36,308 bases of DNA from Bacillus sp. MM2020_1 (GCA_011250595.1 JAANMP010000050.1:1-36308), one strand, 5' to 3'. Positions 22,776 to 30,089 are shown, counted from the stretch's first letter. The notes: generated by a model not told the origin, from the sequence alone. Program-made: numbers and translations.

Positions 22776-24245
22776 ATGCCACAGGATCGAAAAGCAGAAT
22801 TTCAGAACGATGCAAGCGAAGGAAAAGAGGCAATGCCAGATAAGCCACAATGGCTGCCGCGTCACGTGCAAATGAAGCTGCCTCACGAATTTTCTGTGAA
22901 TCCTCTGTTTGCCCGCGAAGGAGAAATAGTCGTTCCGCGCTTTCAAATGCCTGATAATGGCATGTTACCCGAAACAGCGTATCAAATCGTCCATGATGAA
23001 ATTGCTCTTGATGGCAATGCACGCCTGAATCTTGCGACATTCGTTAGTACATGGATGGAGCCTGCCGCTGAGCGCTTATATGCCAAATCATTCGACAAGA
23101 ACATGATTGACAAAGATGAGTATCCGCAGACAGCCGCAATCGAGGAACGGTGTGTCCACATTTTAGCTGACCTCTGGCATTCGCCCAACCCCCTTACGAC
23201 GATGGGCGTTTCAACTACAGGATCGTCGGAAGCCTGTATGCTCGGGGGGCTTGCGTTAAAGCGACGCTGGCAAAACTTGCGTAAAAGCCAAGGGAAGCCA
23301 GTGGATCGGCCCAATATCGTGTTTAGTTCCGCTGTTCAAGTCGTTTGGGAAAAATTCGCGAACTATTGGGAGGTCGAACCGCGTTATGTGAAGGTTAGCC
23401 CAGAGCATCCCCACTTGGATCCAGAGGGGGTCCTCGCTGTCGTGGACGAAAATACGATTGGTGTGGTGCCGATTCTCGGTGAGACTTATACTGGGCTTTA
23501 CGAACCGGTTGCTGCCATTGCGAAAGCGTTGGAAAATTTACAGGAAAGGACGGGCCTCGACATTCCCATGCATGTGGATGCGGCTTCTGGAGGATTTATA
23601 GCACCGTTTCTTCAACCAGACTTGGTCTGGGATTTTCAATTACCGAGGGTGAAGTCCATCAATGTTTCCGGACATAAATATGGATTAGTCTATCCTGGGC
23701 TGGGCTGGATCATATGGCGGGAAGCTGAAGATCTTCCTGAGGAGCTCATCTTCCGCGTGTCCTATTTGGGCGGGAACATGCCGACCTTTGCCCTGAATTT
23801 CTCTCGTCCTGGCGCACAAGTGCTCCTGCAATATTACAATTACCTGCGTTTAGGCAAAAATGGGTACTATGAGGTGCAAAAGGCCTCTCAGACAGTTGCC
23901 CATTTTCTTAGCAAGGCAATTCAGGAGATGGAACCGTTCGAACTTTTGTCCGATGGTTCGGATATTCCGGTTTTCGCTTGGCGGCTGAAAGATGGATACA
24001 CATCAAACTGGAATCTTTATGACTTGTCTCGACAATTGCGTGTGTTCGGCTGGCAAGTGCCCGCCTATCCATTGCCGCCAGATATGGAAGAGGTGACGAT
24101 CATGCGCGTTGTGGTTCGGAACGGATTTTCCATGGATCTCGCGCATTTGTTTTTGATGAACCTCAAACAGGCTGTTGCCTTTCTGGATTCCCTGGACGGA
24201 CCTATGCCGCATGATACGAAATGTGATAATGGGTTTCATCACTGA
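22776..24245 (+). CDS. gadB: Glutamate decarboxylase
   Basis: This 489-residue PLP enzyme converts glutamate to GABA and CO2, consuming a cytoplasmic proton. The fold-type I signature is complete: SEACMLGGLALKRRW near 151-165, the PLP-pairing Asp in HVDAASGGF (D268), and the Schiff-base lysine in NVSGHKYG (K301). The N-terminal PRFQMPDNGM and GTFVSTWMEP-like TFVSTWMEPAAERL are typical of GadA/GadB. GAAGGAGG precedes the ATG. No GadC antiporter or glutaminase is adjacent. The third-position G/C is clearly higher than in neighbouring genes (many GCG, CGC, GTG codons), which suggests transfer from a richer-GC source. Confidence 0.93.
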   Translation: MPQDRKAEFQNDASEGKEAMPDKPQWLPRHVQMKLPHEFSVNPLFAREGEIVVPRFQMPDNGMLPETAYQIVHDEIALDGNARLNLATFVSTWMEPAAERLYAKSFDKNMIDKDEYPQTAAIEERCVHILADLWHSPNPLTTMGVSTTGSSEACMLGGLALKRRWQNLRKSQGKPVDRPNIVFSSAVQVVWEKFANYWEVEPRYVKVSPEHPHLDPEGVLAVVDENTIGVVPILGETYTGLYEPVAAIAKALENLQERTGLDIPMHVDAASGGFIAPFLQPDLVWDFQLPRVKSINVSGHKYGLVYPGLGWIIWREAEDLPEELIFRVSYLGGNMPTFALNFSRPGAQVLLQYYNYLRLGKNGYYEVQKASQTVAHFLSKAIQEMEPFELLSDGSDIPVFAWRLKDGYTSNWNLYDLSRQLRVFGWQVPAYPLPPDMEEVTIMRVVVRNGFSMDLAHLFLMNLKQAVAFLDSLDGPMPHDTKCDNGFHH

Positions 24246-24270
24246 GAGGAGGTCAGACCCCCTCTCAGTT
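24241..24270 (+). terminator. Hairpin at the end of gadB
   Basis: ACTGAGAGG / CCTCTCAGT (9 bp, extendable) overlaps the gad stop codon. No T run follows directly. The R1 repeat copy g with its T6 tract lies 27 bases on and may assist termination. Confidence 0.55.
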
Positions 24271-24297
24271 AGGATCTAATAATTTGTTAATTATGTA

Positions 24298-24356
24298 AAG
24301 AAACTGCCAGTTAAGTAGGTACGGTGAACCGTACCATAAATAGTTGCAGTTTTTTG
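24298..24356 (+). repeat. R1 nested-hairpin repeat, copy g (best copy)
   Basis: The outer arms AAACTGC / GCAGTTT enclose a perfect inner hairpin GGTACGGT-GA-ACCGTACC followed by ATAAATAG; T6 ends the element. This is the most complete member of the family in the window. Confidence 0.85.
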
Positions 24357-24508
24357 GATCAACTTTACATTCCTATCAAAGTAATAGGATGAAGAACAAT
24401 TTGCCGGTTACGAAAGAGGATAATGCCCTTCATAAAGCGGAGGAAGGACATTTTACAGGGCAATTTGTAAGGCTAGAGGAATTAAAAAACATTAGAAATA
24501 GCTAAGAA

Positions 24509-24650
24509 GCGGAGATAAGCGGAGATAATCCGGTTAACTGCTCTAAATAAGACAAAATCTAAAGATTTGGATAATATATAAGTGGAAAACTCCCCTTATT
24601 TTTAAGGAAATATGGGTATTTCCCAATTTAGCCGGAATTTCTCCGTTTAT
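24509..24650. repeat. Cluster of short CGGA...TCCG palindromes (R3, cluster 1)
   Basis: Imperfect palindromic units occur in series: GCGGAGATAAGCGGAGATAATCCGG (24509 onward, tandem GCGGAGATAA), AAGTGGAAAACTCCCCTT (24580-24597), GGAAATATGGGTATTTCC (24606-24623) and GCCGGAATTTCTCCGTTTA (24631-24649). They are related to those at 27014-27150. No coding frame is present. Confidence 0.6.
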
Positions 24651-24770
24651 TTTTCAAACACAGTGAAATCAACATTCAATTATAACAGAGACTAACCAAT
24701 ATTTTCTGTATATCAATTTGCAAGTAAAAATGTAGTGTATTTTGCTGAGGTACACCTTGCTTCAGGAAAA

Positions 24771-24793
24771 AGCAAAAGAACCGTCCCCATGGC
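24771..24793 (-). repeat. R2 repeat (GGGGACGGTTCT), copy 1
   Basis: Minus-strand reading gives GCCATGGGGACGGTTCTTTT. The core GGGGACGGTTCT recurs at 26673, 28270 and 35562. It lies just beyond the stop of the DUF6241-like gene. Confidence 0.65.
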
Positions 24794-24799
24794 AAAATA

Positions 24800-24824
24800 A
24801 AGCTCCCATTATTTTTGGGAGCTT
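24800..24824 (-). terminator. Terminator overlapping the end of the DUF6241-like gene
   Basis: The stem AAGCTCCC / GGGAGCTT is followed on the minus strand by TATTTTG. The stop codon lies inside the hairpin loop. Confidence 0.75.
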
Positions 24825-25384
24825 ACTTCACGTGCAATATCTTCATTGAAATTATTCAGGATGAAGGTTACTTCTTCTGATTTGCTCATAATTCCATAAG
24901 ATTTACCAATCGTCCCGCCTTGATACGTCCAGAAATAGTTATGGTCCTCATCTACTTCAGAAAAGCTGCCTTTTTTCCATTTAGCTAAAATGGCTAGCAA
25001 ATCATCTTTTTGTTCGAATTCACTGTTCTCCACAATATCATACACTTGATTAATTGTATCGGGAATCATAGGAATGGCTCCCCATTTTTCTTTAGCTTTC
25101 ACTTTTTGGTGTGTCATCTTGTGCATCACTTCGATAACCGCATCTTGTGAACTACTGTCATTAATTCCAATATCATATTGAACTCCGCCAATTTTGGCTG
25201 TCTGCTGCTTGTCCACCTCCTTTTTCTTGTTATGGACAGGATCTTGAACAGCTTGCGATTCTACCTTCTCTTGTTTTTTTACAGATACAGATTCGGCTTT
25301 ATTGTTGATTAACTCAAATCCTCCGTTTTTTACGCCTATTAAAACAGCTAAAATAATACCAGTTACGATTAATACTATTTTCAC
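24809..25384 (-). CDS. Membrane-anchored or secreted protein, DUF6241-like
   Basis: This 191-residue protein has an N-terminal hydrophobic helix (about 2-20, KIVLIVTGIILAVLIGV) that acts as an anchor or signal. A charged linker (30-65) and a globular part follow. The segment HNYFWTYQGGTIGKSYGIMS near 146-165 and EEVTFILNNF near the end fit a family I recall as DUF6241 in Bacillus; no function is known. The start is GTG with GGGGGAAATAAG upstream. The gene is monocistronic and its terminator overlaps the stop codon. Confidence 0.6.
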   Translation of the reverse strand: MKIVLIVTGIILAVLIGVKNGGFELINNKAESVSVKKQEKVESQAVQDPVHNKKKEVDKQQTAKIGGVQYDIGINDSSSQDAVIEVMHKMTHQKVKAKEKWGAIPMIPDTINQVYDIVENSEFEQKDDLLAILAKWKKGSFSEVDEDHNYFWTYQGGTIGKSYGIMSKSEEVTFILNNFNEDIAREVSSQK

Positions 25385-25715
25385 CTTATTTCCCCCTGTA
25401 TGTACTGGATAGTTCTAATTTATCAAATAATTCAGAATTCATCTAGTTTATTTAAATTGCATAATCTCTTCAAAGAAGACAGACATCGACAAGCTTTTTA
25501 GATTTTAATGACATGGCCCACCTCAGCGACAATCATGTAAATGATTTTGTTTTTTTGATTACATTGTTCTAGAGAGTGATATTGCCTAAAGTTTCTCCCT
25601 TAATTTCAACACTAATGAAGTAAATTCAAATCACCTAACAAATTTTAGTAGATTACCCTAACTTTTACTTTATAATTAAGAAAAAAGGGGAAATTTATAG
25701 CAGGATGTGAATGAA
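25385..25715. other. Intergenic region, no gene seen
   Basis: AT-rich sequence between the divergent DUF6241-like gene and the GGDEF remnant. A weak dyad ATCAT-GTAA-ATGAT followed by T7 lies near 25533-25557. Confidence 0.35.
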
Positions 25716-26058
25716 ATGAAGTTTTTATTAAAGGAAGCTTATCAGTCAGACCATGCACTTGAAATCATATCTTCTTCTTTGCGCTGGTTCTTTTTAGTCG
25801 TATCAATTACTATCTTTACTTTTCAATATGCTGAAAATCCAGTTGATATAAAACTTAACCTATTTGTCCCTTTGGTTGTTTTTGGATTAATCTACATGGG
25901 CGAATCAGATTACTATTTACATAAGTCACCTGAAGGATCGAGGATGTACATATTAATGACTAAATGTGGACCGTTCTTTGGTAAAAAGGGCAGATAAACT
26001 GCTTTATGAGGCGAAGGATAATGGAAGAAATCAAATTGTTTATTCATATGTGGGGTAG
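25716..26058 (+). pseudogene. Decayed GGDEF (diguanylate cyclase) gene remnant
   Basis: Two open pieces in different frames lie head to tail. The first (25716-25997, 93 residues) has two hydrophobic helices (about 22-40 and 47-65) like the N-terminal membrane part of a sensor enzyme. The second, +1 frame from about 25960 to 26058, reads LVKRADKLLYEAKDNGRNQI, the standard end of a GGDEF domain (RAD..LYEAK..GRN). The GGDEF active-site part is missing, so the gene has suffered an internal deletion and a frameshift. Whether both pieces came from one gene is inferred. The first frame might still be translated as a 93-residue membrane protein. Confidence 0.65.
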
Positions 26059-26166
26059 AGATCTCGATGACTGTCACGACTCGATATTTATCGAAGAATG
26101 ATAGGTTTATATATTGTACAAATAGTTAAAAAACATAAAACTAGGTATATTAGAGGGAGGTATACT

Positions 26167-26664
26167 ATGAAGCAACTTTATATTAAACAGAAGGTATTCA
26201 GTCTTAGTGGAAAATTTACAATAAAGGATCAGCAGGAGAAGGATGTATATTACGTGGAGGGTAGTTTTATGCAAATCCCAAAGACTTTCTCCATTATGAA
26301 TACATCAAGAGATGAAGTTGCACTCGTTACGAAAAAGGCGTTCAGCTTTTTACCGAAGTTTTTTGTTGAGGTGAATGGTCAAGAGGTATTGATAATTAAG
26401 AAAGAGTTTTCCTTCTTAAAAGCACGCTATACAATTGATGCAGCAGGCATTGAAGTACATGGGAATTGGTGGGATATGGATTTTGAGGTATTACGGCATG
26501 GAGATGTCGTAGGTAAAGTGAGCAAGGAATGGTTCACTTGGGGAGATAGCTACAAGGTTCAAATATTGGATGAGGAAATGGAAACCATTATTATTGCACT
26601 CGTTGTTGCAATTGATTGTGTAAAGGCTGACCAAGCCGCTGCTTCTTCAGCGGCGACGACTTAG
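26167..26664 (+). CDS. LURP-one-related (tubby C-like) protein, YxjI-like
   Basis: This 165-residue protein starts at the ATG with AGGGAGG 8 bases upstream; a longer frame from 26098 lacks a site. It reads as the LOR/tubby-like beta barrel (PF04525): KQKVFSLSGKFTIKDQQEKD, YYVEGSFMQIPKTFSI, KAFSFLPKFFVEVNG, GNWWDMDFEV and VSKEWFTWGDSYKV. The C-terminal helix (IIIALVVAIDCV) is typical of the fold. B. subtilis YxjI is the relative I recall. The function in bacteria is unknown; membrane association is possible. The gene appears monocistronic. Confidence 0.82.
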   Translation: MKQLYIKQKVFSLSGKFTIKDQQEKDVYYVEGSFMQIPKTFSIMNTSRDEVALVTKKAFSFLPKFFVEVNGQEVLIIKKEFSFLKARYTIDAAGIEVHGNWWDMDFEVLRHGDVVGKVSKEWFTWGDSYKVQILDEEMETIIIALVVAIDCVKADQAAASSAATT

Positions 26665-26690
26665 GGGGCAAGGGGACGGTTCTCTTGGCC
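26664..26690 (+). repeat. R2 repeat, copy 2
   Basis: GGGGGCAAGGGGACGGTTCT begins at the stop codon of the YxjI-like gene and ends in CTTGGCC. It shares the core GGGGACGGTTCT with the other R2 copies. Confidence 0.65.
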
Positions 26691-27013
26691 TTTTTGAATC
26701 ATTAGTATAGCCTAAAAAGAATTTAGTCGAATGTATCATATTACCGCTGTAAAAGTAGGGCGATGTTAAAAATATTATTTTCGTTGAATAAAATAGAAAA
26801 ACTTGCGGATGTAAAGCAGTTCGGAGTTATGAATCATGCAAAAAGTATGGGATTTAGTATCAGGTCGTGACTCCAACCAAAAACTGAACACTGGTGTCTG
26901 TGCGTTGTAAATTCAAAAGTAAGCTGGTCGATAAAAAGCTGCTGATTTCCGCATCTTGGATCAAGAGGGTTTGCATTTATGTTGGGGATCAGGTTACCCG
27001 CTCGAGCTGATAA

Positions 27014-27150
27014 ATAGACGGAAAAATTCCGTTTAATTAGTAATTACTATTAAAAAAGGTTTAATTAGACGGAGAGATTCCGCCTATTGACTCAAAAAAT
27101 TCGAAAATGGGAGACTTTGCTTTGTATAATCGGAAAACCTCCGCTTATTT
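27014..27150. repeat. Cluster of short CGGA...TCCG palindromes (R3, cluster 2)
   Basis: Three units are spaced about 50-60 bases apart: TAGACGGAAAAATTCCGTTTA (27015-27035), TTAGACGGAGAGATTCCGCC (from 27065) and ATCGGAAAACCTCCGCTTA (from 27129). The half-sites CGGA and TCCG are constant and the centres vary. Confidence 0.65.
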
Positions 27151-27460
27151 TACTTTTGCTAGTTACTCGATTAAGGACAAGACATCCTATATAAATTTCT
27201 TGGGCCTTATGAAGCTTTCAGGAACAATATCAATAATCCTGTATGGCCCCCGATTTGCCTCTCTCTAATCTACTGATACTCCTATTCATTTACAAACGGG
27301 GAATAAGCAAATCGTAACAAACAATGTCAGGCACAGCTCCAAGTTCAGGCACTCCTATGAGTTCCTTTTTAAAAGAAGGAATGGTTATTGCAGATATCGA
27401 CATTTATCTCAGGTATTTAGAGGGGGAAATCTAGGAATAATGCGTGCTGAGGTCACTTTT

Positions 27461-27822
27461 AATTAAACGTTTGTGTAGTGTTGAAAAGGCGGGGGATTAC
27501 TAGAATTCTGTTGGTTTAGGAGAGACTTATCTGATCCTGTAGAAATGTCGGTTATTTCCTGTGAAATTTATAAATTCCTACCGACATTCTTCGTGCTTAC
27601 TTTGCAGAAGGGATTGTTATACATCAATCGTTGGGGCGGTTCCAATCAAACGTTTGATTAGTATAGCCTTTTTGTTATTTAGTCGAAAAGGTGTCGTAAA
27701 ATGACTTTTCGCTAGGAAACTACAAATTTTTTGTTATTTTTCTACAATTTATTTTTGGCTCATGCGGGGCTAAAGTATATGTACCAAGGGATAAGGCCGT
27801 TTTAATCAATCGTTTGATTGAT
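27461..27822. promoter_or_regulatory. Series of AATCAAACGTTTGATT-type dyads
   Basis: A perfect 16-bp palindrome AATCAAACGTTTGATT lies at 27644-27659. AATCAATCGTTTGATT (15 of 16 identical) lies at 27804-27819, and AATTAAACGTTTGTGT (13 of 16) at 27461-27476. Half-sites ATCAATCGTT occur near 27623 and ATCGATCGTTTATGATT near 27917. The form is that of operators for a TetR-type dimer, but no TetR gene is in the window. Confidence 0.5.
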
Positions 27823-27998
27823 AGGGAAATTTGCTGAAAAATGGGTGAGAATTGTTCAAGTGGTCAAAGGATTTCAGAAAAAAACCATGCCGTTTTTCTA
27901 AAATGGTTCATAAATATCGATCGTTTATGATTAATGAATAATTAATGTACCTTTGGTATATCAATAAAATTATGTTTAATACAAAGGAGGGAAACATA

Positions 27999-28196
27999 AT
28001 GGAAAAGGAAAGAATTTCGAATGGAGTACAAGGTGCCCAACAAAAAGTAATTGTAGCTCAAAATCTAGCCAATCAATTTAATAAAGGTGATACAGAATTA
28101 GCGTTAGATGAAAATGTACAAGAAGGATTAGCAAAAAGTCAACAATACCAGGCAGAAAATCAACAGCCCACCTATGAACCAAATAAACCATTTTAA
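27999..28196 (+). CDS. Small Gln/Asn-rich hypothetical protein, possibly spore-associated
   Basis: This 65-residue protein starts at the ATG with AAAGGAGGG upstream. It has no Cys, Trp or His and is rich in Gln, Asn and Glu (ISNGVQGAQQKVIVAQNLAN, QQYQAENQQ), ending in PNKPF. The composition recalls small spore proteins of the SASP-gamma or similar kind, but I do not recognise a family. It stands alone at the border of the sporulation island. Function not assigned. Confidence 0.65.
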   Translation: MEKERISNGVQGAQQKVIVAQNLANQFNKGDTELALDENVQEGLAKSQQYQAENQQPTYEPNKPF

Positions 28197-28265
28197 ATTT
28201 TATCTAAAGAAAGAACTTAGCAGTGCATTTTACCGATTTACAGATTTCACCACCATAGATTTTTG

Positions 28266-28290
28266 ACCAGGGGGACGGTTCTCGTGGTAC
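28266..28290 (+). repeat. R2 repeat, copy 3
   Basis: ACCAGGGGGACGGTTCTCGT ends in GGTAC; ACCA and TGGT at the ends pair. It lies 70 bases after the small Q/N-rich gene. Confidence 0.65.
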
Positions 28291-28413
28291 TAACCCCATT
28301 AACCTTGAGTGGTACAATGGGGCTTGGAGGCTTTTCACAATAAACCTAATGAAAGAAAGAACCCATAATAGGCTCTTCTTTCCAATAGGTTTATTCAGAA
28401 ATCTGTTGTTTCT

Positions 28414-28608
28414 TTAGAAAATACGGCGTCCTCTGAAGGAGATAGCAAAAATGACAAAGAAGGGGATAAATCTTCTTCTTCTAAAGCCATCCCGAATAAA
28501 CACGCCTCTTCTTCGACCATCAAACCCATCCATGAATCCTCGATGAACTCTACCAAAATGATCTCTAACTTCAATAGGTTGACCCCTGAATCTCATAAGT
28601 GAATTCAA
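28414..28608 (-). CDS. Arg-rich small spore-type protein, copy 1
   Basis: This is a 64-residue, very basic protein. The start is TTG with AAAGGAGG 7 bases upstream. The N-terminal half (RFRGQPIEVRDHFGRVHRGF, then MDGFDGRRRGVFIRD) looks like a small beta barrel. The C-terminal half is Arg/Phe-rich with a short hydrophobic run (RRRRFIPFFVIFAISF) and ends GRRIF. I do not know a named family; similar proteins occur with YjcZ-type sporulation peptides in Bacillus. A second copy at 32434-32631 is identical apart from the first residues. Terminator-like sequence was not found directly after it. Confidence 0.75.
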   Translation of the reverse strand: MNSLMRFRGQPIEVRDHFGRVHRGFMDGFDGRRRGVFIRDGFRRRRFIPFFVIFAISFRGRRIF

Positions 28609-28680
28609 TCTTTTTCCTCCTTTCTTTATGCAGTATGTGCTCAGAATACTAGGTATTCTAATTATTTACGTTTGGAAAAA

Positions 28681-28740
28681 GGACAGGTTTTTCAAACCTG
28701 TCCTTCGCTCCCTCAAAAAAGTGACAGGTCACTTTTTTGA
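28681..28740 (-). terminator. Tandem terminators after YjcZ-like gene copy 1
   Basis: Two perfect hairpins stand in series just after the stop at 28742: AAAAAAGTGA / TCACTTTTTT (28715-28738) and GGACAGGTTT / AAACCTGTCC (28681-28703), the latter followed on the minus strand by TTTTTCC. The same pair is at 32703-32760 in the second copy. Confidence 0.8.
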
Positions 28741-28741
28741 A

Positions 28742-28840
28742 TTAGTAGCCACTCATAAAGGAAGTTCCTATAATGATTAGCAATATGAAAAGTACAACGA
28801 CTAACGCCATTGAACTTCTACTTGAATGATGATCACTCAT
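28742..28840 (-). CDS. YjcZ-like sporulation micropeptide, 32 aa (copy 1)
   Basis: This is a 32-residue protein: a short polar Ser/His N-terminus (SDHHSSRSS), one membrane helix MALVVVLFILLIIIGTSF and the end MSGY. GGGGTGAGAAAC precedes the ATG. The helix pattern (L-V-V-L-F-I-L-L-I-I) is the YjcZ signature. Such peptides are made late in sporulation and are associated with spore layers. An identical copy is at 32764-32862 and a related one at 31789-31884. Confidence 0.8.
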   Translation of the reverse strand: MSDHHSSRSSMALVVVLFILLIIIGTSFMSGY

Positions 28841-28892
28841 GTTTCTCACCCCATTTTGGAAATTACTTTTTAAATCTCAGGAGGTAATAAAA

Positions 28893-29021
28893 CTAAAATG
28901 TGGAAAGAACGATAATTAAGAGAATGAACAATACTACGATTAATACAAAAGTGCTGCCGCCGCCATAACCGCCGCCATAGCCACCGCCGTTTCCGTAGCC
29001 GCCATCGTATCCGCAACCCAT
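28893..29021 (-). CDS. YjcZ family sporulation protein, 42 aa (copy 1)
   Basis: This is a 42-residue protein. A Gly/Tyr-rich N-terminus with GYGGGYGG repeats and one Cys (MGCGYDGGYGNGGG) is followed by one membrane helix STFVLIVVLFILLIIVL and STF. GGTGGTGAAAAG precedes the ATG. It is a standard YjcZ family (PF09680-type) layout. It lies upstream of, and codirectional with, the 32-residue gene. The copy at 32915-33043 encodes the same protein with synonymous changes, which indicates selection on the protein. Confidence 0.85.
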   Translation of the reverse strand: MGCGYDGGYGNGGGYGGGYGGGSTFVLIVVLFILLIIVLSTF

Positions 29022-29172
29022 ATCTTTTCACCACCTATTTAGTATTTGAGGATGTTAATTACCAACCTCACTGTTATTATATTTTTTACATAAGAATGTG
29101 ATTGGACAAGTTCCCGTTTTTTTGAAGAAATCTGCAATCGTACCGTAATATTTCTTAACCGATAAAAAACGA

Positions 29173-29307
29173 GAAAGAGCATATGACTGATGCCATATGC
29201 TTTTTCCGGAGGTGATAAAATGTCTATGCTTCACGGCGGATGAGAGATTCCTGTCTCTCGCTTATAACCTATGCAAAAAGAATAAAAGAGGACTGGACAA
29301 GCGCTGA
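29173..29307 (+). pseudogene. Hairpin-led short reading frame, out-of-frame remnant (copy 1)
   Basis: A 13-bp-class hairpin with arms AGCATATG / CATATGCT (29173-29206) is followed by GGAGGTGATAAAATG. From that ATG (29220) the frame closes after seven codons (MSMLHGG stop). The +1 frame stays open further and reads FTADERFLSLAYNLCKKNK before ending after a one-base insertion relative to copy 2. The copies at 32161-32326 and 33194-33364 share the same offset between ideal start and open frame. It is either a decayed gene duplicated after the frameshift or a recoding case. Confidence 0.45.
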
Positions 29308-29375
29308 GAAAGGATTAAAATTTTTAAAAAATGAATATTATTAATCAAAATAAAGGAGACTTTTGACTGCTTTTT

Positions 29376-29579
29376 TTGGACCAATTTCCACACTTTGATA
29401 AAAAACCAATCATAGATGATCTAAAAGGGAATAAAAGAGAGGAGGAAGAAGTTTTTATTAATTCCCTCGAAAGGGTTTTTTTAGAGCAAAGGCTAAAAAC
29501 AAAGAAAATACCTATATTTGAAGTGTTATTAAAAACAAAACCCGTAAATGGGAATATCCTTTTACGGGTTAGTTTTTGA
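29376..29579 (+). CDS. Short acidic reading frame, uncertain
   Basis: This is a 67-codon frame from a TTG. Its first 27 residues (MDQFPHFDKKPIIDDLK, then KREEEEV) match a 30-residue frame at 33402-33494 in the duplicate, so coding is plausible. There is no ribosome binding site close to the TTG. The last ~13 codons run through a clear terminator hairpin (29539-29570), so the natural protein was probably different or ended earlier. No family was recognised. Confidence 0.35.
   Translation: MDQFPHFDKKPIIDDLKGNKREEEEVFINSLERVFLEQRLKTKKIPIFEVLLKTKPVNGNILLRVSF
29539..29575. terminator. Bidirectional terminator
   Basis: A 10-bp stem AACCCGTAAA / TTTACGGGTT with T-rich sequence on both sides (AGTTTTTG on plus, TTTTGTTTTT on minus). 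It lies between a plus-strand short frame and a minus-strand gene remnant. Confidence 0.75.
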
Positions 29580-29587
29580 TTAAAACT

Positions 29588-29815
29588 TTATCTAGTAGAC
29601 CAAGTTGCTTCCGCCTTCTGCTTCCGACCAGGAAGAACCTGCCATAAAAGCTTAGCAACGGGGTTTGAAAATTGATACGTTTTTCCTTGTTGAACAACAG
29701 AGTGTGTTCTTATAGGATTAATATATAATTCGTCATTGCCATTCTCACTATAGAAGGATAGTAACGATTGTTAAGTTCATTTTCGCATTCCTCTAACTCT
29801 ATCTTTTTTTCAAGA
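29588..29815 (-). pseudogene. Frameshifted gene remnant, minus strand
   Basis: Minus-strand reading shows two linked open pieces in different frames. The upstream piece reads KKIELEECENELNNRYYPSI. The downstream piece reads SENGNDELYINPIRTHSVVQ, continues QGKTYQFSNPVAKLLWQVLP and GRKQKAEATW, and stops at 29588. A single frameshift near 29740 would join them into about 75 residues. No start codon or ribosome binding site was found upstream. No family was recognised. The terminator at 29539-29575 lies directly after the stop, supporting a former gene. Confidence 0.35.
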
Positions 29816-29832
29816 TGTAGGGGGGATTATCA

Positions 29833-29883
29833 ATGAGAATAGAAGAATTAAATAAAATTATTGAAGTAATTAGAAAGGTTTAA
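29833..29883 (+). CDS. Possible 16-residue peptide
   Basis: ATG with GGGGGG 7-12 bases upstream opens a 16-codon frame (MRIEELNKIIEVIRKV). An amphipathic helix is likely. It could be a real micropeptide of the island or chance; nothing similar was seen elsewhere in the window. Confidence 0.25.
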   Translation: MRIEELNKIIEVIRKV

Positions 29884-30089
29884 TAACAATCTTATTAATT
29901 TGTAATGAAGAATTATAAAAAGAAGTCCTGATAAAGTTCTTTTTTTGTTGGAAAATAACGATTAGCTACATAACGCAGATTTTGTAATAAGTTATGGACT
30001 TGGCCCCACAAAATTTTAATGAAAAAGCCCTTCCATCCAAAATTTCTCAGCATATTTTGTAAGGAATGAGCATAAAGGAGGGCTATAAA

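Larger units (their letters stand above)
26691..27998. other. 1.3-kb gene-poor region with repeats and palindromes
   Basis: I see no intact gene. It contains a direct repeat ATTAGTATAGCCT (26701-26713 and 27657-27669), each followed by ATTTAGTCGAA after a 7-base gap. It also holds the R3 palindromes, a series of AATCAAACGTTTGATT-like dyads, and a 36-codon open stretch around 26880-27010 (reading KKLLISASWIKRVCIYVGDQ) that may be a decayed gene. The region looks like old, eroded DNA rather than a functional gene cluster. Confidence 0.5.
28351..29455. repeat. Large duplication, copy 1 (pairs with 32371-33480)
   Basis: About 1.1 kb runs from GAAAGAAAGAACCCATAATA to the GAGGAGGAAGAAGTT end and matches 32371-33480. 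Long stretches are identical (for example through the Arg-rich gene) and the rest differ by scattered substitutions and small indels. It contains the Arg-rich gene, two YjcZ-like genes and a hairpin-led short reading frame. A third, partial copy without the Arg-rich gene spans about 31694-32326. Confidence 0.85.

Noticed and set aside
24509..27150. CRISPR array
   Set aside because: The CGGA...TCCG units have irregular spacing, variable sequence, no constant repeat of 24-40 bp and no cas genes.
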